64,000 nt of DNA from MWBF01 sp040772005 (GTDB taxonomy: Bacteria > Chloroflexota > Anaerolineae > CG2-30-64-16): contig JAXGYZ010000016.1 of the NCBI GenBank assembly GCA_040772005.1, positions 4,695 through 68,694 of the forward strand. The letters are read 5' to 3'. The position numbers and the translations under genes were made by a program. A model generated the notes under the pieces. That model had not been told where the DNA came from, searched no databases, and saw only the letters and a program-made list of their open reading frames with translations. The stretch's first letter is position 1. Each line of letters starts with the position of its first letter. Below are positions 9,641-18,180 of the stretch, in pieces.

Positions 9641-12600
9641 ATGGCAGAACAGCAGCATCGAGCAGTGGAAGAACAGGAGCTCCTCGAATACCTGGCAGCG
9701 GCGAGTGAGCTGGAGAGCGCCAGGGCTTTGGAAGCAGCCGAGTTCATCCGGGACGAGGATGCAGACGAAGCAGGCCAGATCGAGGAAACGGCCGGCGGTG
9801 AGACCCAGGAGGCGCCCGTCCAGCTCATCGCGGACAATGCCGCGCGGCGGAAATACTGGGAGGCGCAGGCACTCATCGAGCTCGAGCAGGTGGAGTTCGC
9901 CGCGGCCGTGGCCGAGGAGGATGCGGCGCGCCAGCGCCACGCCTACTACCGATTGGGCGCCTACCACGGGCGGACGCTCTCCATCTTGCGCTCTGCACTC
10001 GATGAGCACAAGGAGCCGCTGGTGCAGGCTGCCATACGCAACCTGGCTTCGCTGCACCGCGCCATGACGCAGATGCACGCACCGGCGCCGGGCGTCGTTC
10101 CGCTGACCCTGGTCCTTGCCCGGCGCGGGCGCGACAGGCTTGTCCGCGACCTTGTTGTTCGGGCCCTCGAGGAGAACATCGAACCTGCTGATCTCGAATC
10201 CATCGTGCAGCGGGCCAACGCCCTTGATGTCATGGGTGTAGCCAGAAACGCGGTGCAGCGGCATCTCAAGGATCTGGTGGCCTCCGACCATGTGTTGATG
10301 GTCCACGACGATCCGCCATGCTACGTACGCACGCACCGTATCTATATGGGCATGGATATCGATGCCTTTAGTCTGCACGCGCTGGTTGGATCGGAACGCT
10401 ACGAAGGGCTTGAGAAGGCAGGCTTTGTGGGACTCACGGATGCAGTCCGCTCCGGCACGCCCGGCCAACTGGAGCGTTTCCAGGTTCGCACCGGAAGTCA
10501 TCCAGCCGTGATCCTGATGACCTATACGGCGCTCGCCCAGTCCGGATCGGGCATCGGCAAGGGCGGCTTCGATGTGGATTCAATCGAGATGTTCCTGCAA
10601 GGCGCCAACGTCCAGCACGTCATCCTGGACGAGGTGCACAAGGTCGCCGAAGATCTGAATAGTGTTTCCTCCGATGTCATCCGGCTGATGCTCGAATGGT
10701 TGCACGACGGAAGCCTCCGGGGAGTCATCGGTTTCACCGGCACCGCTGAGACCTACCGTTCGCGCTTCGCCAAACTGGGCCTGCAACTGGTCTACAGCAT
10801 CCCCATAGACGAGCTCATCGGTGCTGGCTTCGTGGCACCTTTTGCGGAACTGGGGGCGCCCTACGCCTACTCCGCCCGGGAGCGCCGCATCCGGGAGCTG
10901 CTCGACCGCTACAAGGCGCACATGATCGACTTCTTAGCCCTGGTAGGGGTAGCTCACCTGCGAAGTTGGTTTGCCGGTATTCCCATGGAGGAACGCATCG
11001 CCATTGGCCGCGAGTTCCTCAACATGTACCAGGGTCGCAAAGACTGGACATCCGCCCTGCCGAAACGGCTCAAGGAGTGGGAGTCGGGTGGTGGGTTGCA
11101 ACTGACAGAGACGAAGCTTGTAATGATCGTGCAGGTTGCGAAGCAGTGGACCGATGTTGACCTGGTGCGGGAGGCGGGTGCGGATGAGGAGGCGTTTCGG
11201 CAGCTGGTGGTTGAGCTCAACGAAATCCGTGCGGATTTGGCGGAGCTCATCTACCTGCATTCAACGCTGGGGCGCCTCCGCCATCCTGGCTACACCGACA
11301 GCCTCGATGTCGAAGCCCTGCGTCGGGCACACGCTGCCGCGACCAACCAGGTCGCTCGGCGCGAAGTTGTCAAGGACCACCTGGCCGGCACGATCGTCGG
11401 CCTGTATGAAGGGTTGAGCGATTGGTACTGGCGGGTGGGCGAGGGTCGTGTAGAGACGATTAAAGCTGTCATCGAGGCGGAACGGGCGACGCGGCCGGTA
11501 GACGGCATCATCATCTTTGACAACGCCCGCCGCATCCAGTGGAAGCAGGGCATCGCCGGTCAGGGAGTCGCGGTGCCCGGCTATGAGGGGTTAGGTGGGT
11601 TATACGCCCAACTGCTGGGCGACGAGCGCTTCACGCCCTATGCCGTGCTATCGGGCGAGCAATATCTGCCTTACGACGAGGTGGACCCGCTGCCGCCGCG
11701 CATCGCCCGTTTTGTGGAAGAAGAGCTGATGCAGGGCGAGATCGCGAGGGCGATGCTCGACCTGGTGGCGCAAGGTCTGGAACTGTCCGCCGATACGCAC
11801 GAGCGCTTGCGAGCGCGCTGGGCGGGGTTGATCGCCGGCTACATCCCCGCGCTGGGCAAGGTGCACGCCGCACGGCCCCGTGACTTCAGCCTGCGCGTGC
11901 TGCGGCCGATGCGGGCGCACATCCGCAGGCTGGCACTCGGCCCGGCAGGCGAGCGCCTGTTGTCACGGCTGGACCTGCGCAACAGCCACTTCGCCGACCT
12001 GGTGGGCACCTTCTTCGACTATGCCATCATCGCACGTTACTTCCGGGAGGCGAAGGTAGCCGAGTTGGAGCAGGTGAGCGGCGCTCGGCAGAAGTTCTTC
12101 GTCGTCCCCATGCCGGCTGGCAACCGCAAGTTGCTGATGTACGATCTTACCTCCCGGATCGTGGATGCCGACTCGCTACCCATCAACGTCGTGGTGGTAT
12201 CGAGCTGGGCGCGTACCGGCTGGAACGTGATCTCACCAAACGTGCTGATTGACGCCACGGCCACCCGCGATGTGGCCGCGTGGCAGCAATTGCGCGGTCG
12301 CGCCATCCGCGCCCGTCGCACGTGGACCAACGATTGTTATTATCTGATGATGGCACTCAATGAGAGCCAGATGCGGCCGCTTACCGAGCGGGGGCCAGTC
12401 GAATCTGGGCCTGAGATGCCGGCAGATGTCCTGGACGTCATGGAGCAGGTCGGGCGCGACCGCGCGGATTTCGTCTTGGACGAGCGGATGTTCGCCATCC
12501 TGGCTGAGGTGACGTCGGAGGAGCAGCGCCGGCTGATACGGCTTCGCGGCCTGTCTGCACTCTCGCAAGGGGAGCGCGCCGCGACCGCCGTGGCGCTGAT

Positions 12601-12895
12601 GCGCCGCTTCAATAAGGTGACCCATATCTATGAGCTGATCAAGGCATATGGCTCCACCAGCCAAGTGGAGTACGACCGGTCCGCGCGGTCCTGGCGACGC
12701 CGCGAGAGCATCGCGGCCAAACACGCATACGAGGTTGCGGTCAACCCCTTCAGTGGGGAGAAATCGACCGGCGCCGAACATGCACCGCTCGTCTTCGCTG
12801 AAGATCCCCGCACGGACGTGCCAGTGGAACTCCAGAAGCATCTGATCGACGCGCTTGATCGTGCCGATGACCGAATCGTGGCTGGTTGGCTGTAA
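9641..12895 (+). CDS. SF2 helicase-like protein without a canonical Walker A
   Basis: About 1084 residues. An acidic, helical N-terminal region is followed by a possible winged-helix stretch (ARNAVQRHLKDLVASDHVLM). Then come helicase motif II VILDEVHK, motif III GFTGTAE, and a C-terminal motif VI QLRGRAIRARRTW. The usual GxGK(S/T) motif I is not found in the 250 residues before DEVH; only GSGIGKGG occurs, too close to motif II. The gene abuts response-regulator debris, so a 5' truncation that removed motif I is plausible. ATG 9641 is preferred; 9614 is an in-frame alternative reading out of the debris. Function is not assigned. Confidence 0.75.
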   Translation: MAEQQHRAVEEQELLEYLAAASELESARALEAAEFIRDEDADEAGQIEETAGGETQEAPVQLIADNAARRKYWEAQALIELEQVEFAAAVAEEDAARQRHAYYRLGAYHGRTLSILRSALDEHKEPLVQAAIRNLASLHRAMTQMHAPAPGVVPLTLVLARRGRDRLVRDLVVRALEENIEPADLESIVQRANALDVMGVARNAVQRHLKDLVASDHVLMVHDDPPCYVRTHRIYMGMDIDAFSLHALVGSERYEGLEKAGFVGLTDAVRSGTPGQLERFQVRTGSHPAVILMTYTALAQSGSGIGKGGFDVDSIEMFLQGANVQHVILDEVHKVAEDLNSVSSDVIRLMLEWLHDGSLRGVIGFTGTAETYRSRFAKLGLQLVYSIPIDELIGAGFVAPFAELGAPYAYSARERRIRELLDRYKAHMIDFLALVGVAHLRSWFAGIPMEERIAIGREFLNMYQGRKDWTSALPKRLKEWESGGGLQLTETKLVMIVQVAKQWTDVDLVREAGADEEAFRQLVVELNEIRADLAELIYLHSTLGRLRHPGYTDSLDVEALRRAHAAATNQVARREVVKDHLAGTIVGLYEGLSDWYWRVGEGRVETIKAVIEAERATRPVDGIIIFDNARRIQWKQGIAGQGVAVPGYEGLGGLYAQLLGDERFTPYAVLSGEQYLPYDEVDPLPPRIARFVEEELMQGEIARAMLDLVAQGLELSADTHERLRARWAGLIAGYIPALGKVHAARPRDFSLRVLRPMRAHIRRLALGPAGERLLSRLDLRNSHFADLVGTFFDYAIIARYFREAKVAELEQVSGARQKFFVVPMPAGNRKLLMYDLTSRIVDADSLPINVVVVSSWARTGWNVISPNVLIDATATRDVAAWQQLRGRAIRARRTWTNDCYYLMMALNESQMRPLTERGPVESGPEMPADVLDVMEQVGRDRADFVLDERMFAILAEVTSEEQRRLIRLRGLSALSQGERAATAVALMRRFNKVTHIYELIKAYGSTSQVEYDRSARSWRRRESIAAKHAYEVAVNPFSGEKSTGAEHAPLVFAEDPRTDVPVELQKHLIDALDRADDRIVAGWL

Positions 12896-12898
12896 CTC

Positions 12899-12914
12899 GT
12901 TACGATTTCGTTAC
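12899..12914. promoter_or_regulatory. GTTAC direct-repeat box
   Basis: GTTACGATTTCGTTAC is identical to 7688-7703. It includes TTTCGTTAC, the core of the box shared by the CRISPR-island operons. It lies right after the helicase stop and about 126 bases before the receiver-like gene. Confidence 0.45.
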
Positions 12915-13040
12915 GTTGCTCAGATACTGTGCTAATCAATAACTTACTTGATCGCCATATCGCAGAGGATGACACAAGTCATCTGAAGACAAACCGCCGC
13001 AGCCCAATGGTCTGACTCTTTCCTGGCAAGGGAGCTCGAA

Positions 13041-13406
13041 TTGTCACGCAAGCGCGCGGTGCTCGTGTCCGCACCCGGTCTGGTTCAGAGAGCAACAGCC
13101 TCAGTTCTGGCATCGTGCGAAGAACTGGAGGTGGTCGCGATACCTCCGGGTGCTCTGTCGGCAACGCGCGTGCTGTCGGCAGTGCAACCTGATTTCCTTT
13201 TGATCGATGCCACGGTGGCCGAGGAGGAGATAGAGGAGTTGTTGAGTTGGGTTGAAGTGAATTGCCCGGGAGTTCAGTGTGTGGTCATGACCGTGACATC
13301 GCATCAAGCAGCACAGGCTTTGGCTTGGGGGGCGGATCTTGCCATCCATCGCGCCGCCCTGGCCAGTCAACTGAAAGAGGTGTTGAATTGCATCCCAACC
13401 TCATGA
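13041..13406 (+). CDS. Stand-alone receiver-like protein
   Basis: A 121-residue protein with alternating strands and helices of a CheY-like fold: AVLVSAPGLVQRATASVL, then DFLLIDATV, where the Asp after FLLI corresponds to the phosphorylation site. VVMTVTSH follows, then WGADLAIHRAAL, with the usual Lys region replaced by HRAA. It starts at TTG, supported by AGGGAG six bases upstream. The stop overlaps the ATG of the next gene (ATGA). There is no DNA-binding domain, so it is probably a degenerate receiver acting through protein contacts. Confidence 0.65.
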   Translation: MSRKRAVLVSAPGLVQRATASVLASCEELEVVAIPPGALSATRVLSAVQPDFLLIDATVAEEEIEELLSWVEVNCPGVQCVVMTVTSHQAAQALAWGADLAIHRAALASQLKEVLNCIPTS

Positions 13407-14782
13407 AGTTCAAGTCGCACATAGTCGCGACGGCAGCTTCGCTCCTGTTGGCAGCTTGCGTGGCGCCACCGGTGGCCACCCAGGCACCGAGCCTTGCGAT
13501 AGCCGCGACGCCAGTTGCCGAGGCGCCAACATCCGTGGCCGAGCCAGCTCCGGTCGGAGGCGATCGCATCTCTGTGCAAACGCTGAAGAACGCGACCTAC
13601 AGCGGCATCTACGACGAACCGATCACCCTGACCGATGGCTTGTACAAGGGCCAGCCGTTCGTTGCGGGCGATTCCGCCCGACCCACCGTAGACTACGGCG
13701 CCGGTTCGGAACGCTACGGCGACCTGGATGGCGATGGGGTTGAGGATGCCATCGTGATCCTGATCGAGCGGGGCGGCGGTACGGGCGCCTTTAGCTACAT
13801 TGCGGCGCAGCTCAATCGTGACGGCCAGCCGGTCGACGCCGGTGCAGTACGCATCGAAGACCGTATCGGAGTCAAATCAGCGGCCATCGTAGACGGACAG
13901 GTGACGCTGGAAGTCATCATGCAGGGGCCTGGCGATGCCGCCTGTTGCGGCAGCCATAGAACACTGAAGACCTATGCCCTGCAGGACGGCCGTTTGGCCG
14001 AGATCGCACGCGAGGGAGAGACGCTGGAGAAGGTTACCGCTGCAGATCTCGCCAGGACCACCTGGACCCTGGTCGAGCTCAACTACGACCAGCCGGTGGT
14101 GGCGGACACCGAGATCACCGTGGTGTTCTAGAATGACCCGTTCGGCGTCAGCGGCTCAGGCGGCTGCAACAACTACAACGCCAGCGCTGCGCTGGGGGAC
14201 GTTAACCCGTTCGTCGTGACCTTTGGCCCGGTGGCATCCACCAAAATGATGTGCCCGGACGCCATCTCCAACCAGGAAGCAGCTTATTTCGCAGCCCTGG
14301 GGACCGTCGGCAGCTGGGGGTACGTGTACGGCCAACTGGCCTTCTTCTATGTGGATGAGCATGGTCTGGGCGGCCGGCTGCTGTTCGCAGCGCCGGAGAC
14401 GGCCGAACTGGCGCCGCTGCCCACCGAGGACTTGACGCTGCTGCGGGCACACCCCTGGCACTGGGTGTCGTTCGCGGGCGCCGTCGAGCAATTCGAGGTG
14501 GCCACGCCGGAGAACTACCAACTCACCTTCAACATGGATGGCACGATAGCCATCGTGGCCGACTGCAACCGGGCCAACGGCAGCTATACGCCGGACGACA
14601 GTGGCAGTTTGAGCCTGCAGATAGGTCCCGCGACGCTGGCCCTGTGCCCGGGTGAGTCGCGCGGCGAGCAGTTCGTCACCTACCTGGGCAGTGCCGCGCG
14701 CTACTTCTTCCAGGATGGCCAGTTGTTCATCGACCTGTTCGCCGATGGCGGCACGCTGACCTTTGCGCCGCGCGCTGAGTGA
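13403..14782 (+). pseudogene. META-domain lipoprotein split by an in-frame TAG
   Basis: The lipoprotein N terminus (LLLAACVAPP) is followed by a region with a calcium-loop-like DLDGDGVED and then a HslJ/META-type module. The frame meets TAG at 14129-14131 inside ITVVF-stop-NDPFGVSGSGGCNNY, and continues in the same frame to 14782. The continuation carries the rest of that module (SGGCNNYNA) and a second META module (IVADCNRANGSYTPD, then a CPGESRGEQF strand). One base change, for example CAG to TAG, explains the break. The two halves may be expressed separately, by readthrough, or not at all. Confidence 0.7.
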
Positions 14783-14889
14783 CGGTCATTTCGGAAGGCT
14801 GCACACACCTGGACTGCCCGACCCGCCTCTCCGTTGCCAGCCGGATCGGGCCCATCAAGAGGTCCTGAGGACTTACGCATTTCATCTAG

Positions 14890-16082
14890 TACCTTGTCAA
14901 GGCTCAATTGACGGGTAAAGTCGCTTGAGCTTAATGCGAGCATCAGCCGTCGTGAAACGCCAGTTGACGGTTGCGGCGGCAGCATTACGGTCGGCTTCCA
15001 GGCCGCCACCTCTTGTTGGAGGCGGAGCAGGTTGGGAATGCGCTGATCCAGGCACGACCACTCAAGACGCTGAGTTCGATCTCAGCCATGTTGAGCCAGC
15101 TGCCATGCTTGGGCGTGTAATGGAACTCCAGCCGATCCAAGATGCGCTTGGCTTCGGCAGGCTCGAAGACCTCGTACAATGCGGCCGGATCATGGGTGTT
15201 GAGGTTATCCTCAACCAGCCGAATCCGGACGGCGTCTGGGAAGTGGACATCGACGAGGTCGCGCATGCAGTAGGCCCAGTCCTGCTTGGTGCGGTGTTCA
15301 GTCGGCTTAACGTGGCGCCAGTTGTGCAAGGGGCGAAGAACATGAACAGGTTCGCCACCCCGTTGCGCATGTTCGTAGTCGTAGCGCTCGGGTTGACGCT
15401 CGGCTGGTAACGGACGGCGCGTTTCGCCGATCAGTTGCTTGCTGGTCTCGTCAAAGCACACCAGCGGTAACGCGCCTCGAAAGGCCGCGTATACAGATCC
15501 AGCACATCTTCCATGTGGTGCACGAATTCGGCATTGGCTTGGGGTGGAATGCACCACTCCTTCTTTACCCAAGGTTTAAGTTCGTTTTTTGAGCACCTGG
15601 CGCACGGTTTCGTGCGAGATGTTATCGATGTACTCACGCAACCAGCTGGTCGGCCAGCAGGCGCAGCGTCCAGCGTTGGTGGCCCATCGGCGGCGCACTG
15701 CAAGCCAAGGCTACCAGATGGGCTTCGCACTCGCCATCGACCAGGTGGCTGTAGTCGCGACGGGGTTTGTGCCGCTCCAGGGCGGCCTCCAAGCCCTCCT
15801 CGACAAAGCGTTGGCGTACGCGTGCAACCGTAGAGAGACCGATATCAAGCGCCTGACGGATGGCTTCGTCGCTCCAGGCCGGGCCACTGTCGCTCTCATC
15901 GGCTTTGAGCAAGATACGCGCATGCGTCAGGGTCCGGGCCGGGGCCTTGCCCGCCGACAGCAGGTCCCGGAGCATGCTGCGCTCGTCGTCGGTGAGGGTG
16001 ACATGGTACTTCTTGTGCGTCGTTGGCTGATCCACGGTTCGTGTCCTTGTCAGTGGTTCTCGCTGGCACTCTGACAAGTATA
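14890..16082 (-). mobile_element. IS630-family insertion sequence, decayed
   Basis: The ends carry imperfect inverted repeats: TACCTTGTCA at 14890 and, read inward from 16082, TATACTTGTCA. Both begin with the TA that this family duplicates. The transposase inside is frameshifted, so the element is not autonomous. It sits between the META pseudogene and a small membrane-protein gene. Confidence 0.7.
14896..16077 (-). pseudogene. IS630 transposase, at least three frameshifts
   Basis: An N-terminal HTH part lies at 16077-15634 (THKKYHVTLTDDERSML, GLSTVARVRQRFVEEGLEAA). The middle at about 15630-15480 reads in a second frame (KNELKPWVKKEWCIPPQANA). The DDE core at 15470-15060 reads in a third (VCFDETSKQLIGE, VEDNLNTHDPAALYEVF, PKHGSWLNMAEIELSVLS). 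The C terminus near 14990-14896 is displaced again (VNWRFTTADARIKLKRLYP). The acidic triad residues are all present, but no frame spans them with the HTH, so the gene is dead unless the shifts are sequencing errors. Confidence 0.85.
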
Positions 16083-16135
16083 CTCACCTTGGATCACCAA
16101 TTCAAATCATGCTTGACGGACTACTAGGGGGAAAC

Positions 16136-16510
16136 ATGAACATCGTCAGCGCTTTTATCGGAATCCTGCTCGGAGCCCTGTTCTCGGGCCTCGTGATCTG
16201 GATCGTCGGCAAGCTCGGCCTCGGCCTGGAGGTCAGCGGCTTCGGCGCGGCTTTTGTCGCCGCCATCATCATCGCCGTGGTTTCCGGCATCATCGCCTGG
16301 CTGCTCGGGGTTCTCGGCATCTCCATCGGCACCGGGATTCTGGCCGCCATCATCAACTTAGTCATCGCGGCGGTCGTCCTCATGATCAGCGGCAGCCTCG
16401 TGCCCGGCCTGCGGGTGAAGCGCTTCGGCGGCGCGCTGGTGGCTGCCATCGCCATCGGCCTGGTGGGCTGGGTCGTGGCCTTGATAGTGCGTGGGATTGT
16501 GCCAGCGTAG
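16136..16510 (+). CDS. Small 4-TM membrane protein (phage-holin-4 / DUF-type)
   Basis: A 124-residue, almost entirely hydrophobic protein with four membrane segments (NIVSAFIGILLGALFSGLVI, FGAAFVAAIIIAVVSGII, GILAAIINLVIAAVVLMI, GALVAAIAIGLVGWVVALIV). It resembles the Mycobacterium 4-TM holin family, which is also found as an ordinary membrane protein. ATG 16136 has AGGGGGA three bases upstream and is preferred over 16109. It lies just downstream of the IS end. Confidence 0.7.
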   Translation: MNIVSAFIGILLGALFSGLVIWIVGKLGLGLEVSGFGAAFVAAIIIAVVSGIIAWLLGVLGISIGTGILAAIINLVIAAVVLMISGSLVPGLRVKRFGGALVAAIAIGLVGWVVALIVRGIVPA

Positions 16511-16556
16511 CCGTTCTGCAGATACAAGTCTACAGCTTCGAGAAGGAGATAGCACC

Positions 16557-17354
16557 ATGCTAACAATAACAGCCATTCGCCCATCTGTGCGACGCACTGC
16601 AGCTCCGCTGACCATCTTGCTTGCGCTGCTGCTGTCCATCCTGCCGCTGCCAGCCCTGGCCCAGGAGAACAGCACCGCCATCGCCGTCGGCCCGCACATC
16701 GTCACCTTGCCGCCCGGCGCAACGACCGAGATCGAGGTGCACGGGTTCTGTCTGAACTACGGGCTGCCGTTCCCCGGCGCCGAGCTGAAACCGATTGAAC
16801 TGGCCGCAGACCCGCTCCGCAACGCCGCCATCTACGGCCTGGCAAACGGGTATATCGATTCGAACCCCTTTGATGTGGAAAAGGCCATCTGGTTCCTGTC
16901 CGATGGCACTCGCCTGAACGGCCAGGATTACACCCTGGCCGATGAGATCATTGCCTACGCCAACAGCGGCGTGCAGCCGGCCGATGTCGTGGCAGGCGTG
17001 CCGCATATGGCGGACAAGCTGGCCGATGGCAGCCTGGAGGCCGTCGTCACCGGTTTCGTGAACGTCGCCCCCGAGAAGGGCTCATTCTACGGCACTGGTA
17101 CGTTGGCGATCACCAACGTCAGCCAGGCCGCGCAGCGGTTCGTCGTTTCCTACGGCACCGTCAGCCGCGACGAGGCCGAGGGCGATCAGCAAAACATGCT
17201 CGTGTTTCCCTCGGAGCCGGCGCCAGTGCAGCAGCCGCCTGCCACCGGCGCGCTGCTGCCGCCTGCCGGCATCGTCGTCGTGGCATTGGCGGGGTTGAGC
17301 GCGGGAATCGTGACGGTCGGCCGCGTACGACAACGCGCAGCCAAAACAGCGTGA
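16557..17354 (+). CDS. Exported protein with sortase-type C-terminal anchor
   Basis: A 265-residue protein. The signal peptide is TILLALLLSILPLPALAQ. The mature domain includes VTLPPGATTEIEVHGFCLNYGLPFP and a predicted all-beta body. The C terminus has a PPATG-like motif, then a hydrophobic helix (LLPPAGIVVVALAGLSAGIV) and the basic tail GRVRQRAAKTA, the layout of a sortase substrate or tail anchor. The start is set by GAAGGAGA six bases upstream. Its stop overlaps the GTG of the sortase gene, so the two are almost certainly a substrate-enzyme pair. Confidence 0.75.
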   Translation: MLTITAIRPSVRRTAAPLTILLALLLSILPLPALAQENSTAIAVGPHIVTLPPGATTEIEVHGFCLNYGLPFPGAELKPIELAADPLRNAAIYGLANGYIDSNPFDVEKAIWFLSDGTRLNGQDYTLADEIIAYANSGVQPADVVAGVPHMADKLADGSLEAVVTGFVNVAPEKGSFYGTGTLAITNVSQAAQRFVVSYGTVSRDEAEGDQQNMLVFPSEPAPVQQPPATGALLPPAGIVVVALAGLSAGIVTVGRVRQRAAKTA

Positions 17355-17914
17355 AAGTGCGACCGCTGTTGCTCGGGCTGCTGCTGGCCGCGCTGCTCCT
17401 GGTCTCGCACCCCAACCCTGCCGCCCGCGCCGCGCATGAGGGGCCGGGAGATGTGCTGATCTCCGGTCCCACGGAGTTGGCAATCCCGGTCATCGGCCTC
17501 GCCTCCGCGGTCGTGCCCGTGGGGTACGAGTGGCACAGCGGGAAGCTGGACTGGGAAACGGCGGAGAACGCAGTCGGCTGGTATCAGACATCAGCCATGC
17601 CAGGCCACCCCGGCAATGCGGTCATGTCAGGACATAACGCGTCCCTTGGCAGCGGCGTGTTCCGAAACCTGCACAAGGTCAAGGTCGGTGACACGCTCAC
17701 GGTGTCCATTGGCAGAAGGAAGCTGACATATACCGTGACCGAGCGCGTGATCCTCCCGGACCTGTGGGCGACGAAGGCCCAGCGTGCCGCAAACGCGGCC
17801 TGGCTGGGCCAGTTCGGTGACGAGCGCCTGACCCTCATCACGTGCTATCCGTGGTACACGAACACGCATCGACTGGTGTTGGTGGCGCATCCTGCCGCTG
17901 CGCCGGCAAGGTGA
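17351..17914 (+). CDS. Sortase family transpeptidase
   Basis: A 187-residue protein. An N-terminal signal/membrane segment (LLLGLLLAALLLVS) is followed by the sortase barrel. The catalytic residues are visible: His in MSGHNAS, Cys in LITCYPW and Arg in NTHRLVLVAHP. It cleaves a C-terminal sorting motif and joins the substrate to a surface amine. It starts at GTG, overlapping the stop of the upstream putative substrate (GTGA), which implies translational coupling. The class is probably D or E by size. Confidence 0.88.
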   Translation: MKVRPLLLGLLLAALLLVSHPNPAARAAHEGPGDVLISGPTELAIPVIGLASAVVPVGYEWHSGKLDWETAENAVGWYQTSAMPGHPGNAVMSGHNASLGSGVFRNLHKVKVGDTLTVSIGRRKLTYTVTERVILPDLWATKAQRAANAAWLGQFGDERLTLITCYPWYTNTHRLVLVAHPAAAPAR

Positions 17915-18180
17915 TGGAGCGTTGGTCAGGAAGCCTCCAGCCGGATCCCAACGATGACATATGGGATGCCGCGCGCGAGCTGGCAAACAGCTCGCGCGCC
18001 ATCGTGCCGCAGCAGGAGCGTGTGGTGTGGACTAAAGCCACTAACTGCCCCGGGCAGCTCGCAACGTCCTTTGTGCTCGATCCTGAGGCGGAGCTTGACC
18101 TGAGTTGCCTCAATGCACGCCGTCCGCTGTGGACGCTGCCGAATAACACAACGAACAGGGAGTATACGGATGAAGGGTAA
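17914..18180 (+). CDS. Possible small hypothetical protein
   Basis: An 88-codon frame starting at the ATG that overlaps the sortase stop (TGATG) and ending 11 bases inside the next gene. The sequence (MERWSGSLQPDPNDDIWDAA...) is soluble and has codon use like its neighbours, but no family is recognised. If it is not real, 17915-18169 is simply the promoter region of the next gene. Confidence 0.3.
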   Translation: MERWSGSLQPDPNDDIWDAARELANSSRAIVPQQERVVWTKATNCPGQLATSFVLDPEAELDLSCLNARRPLWTLPNNTTNREYTDEG

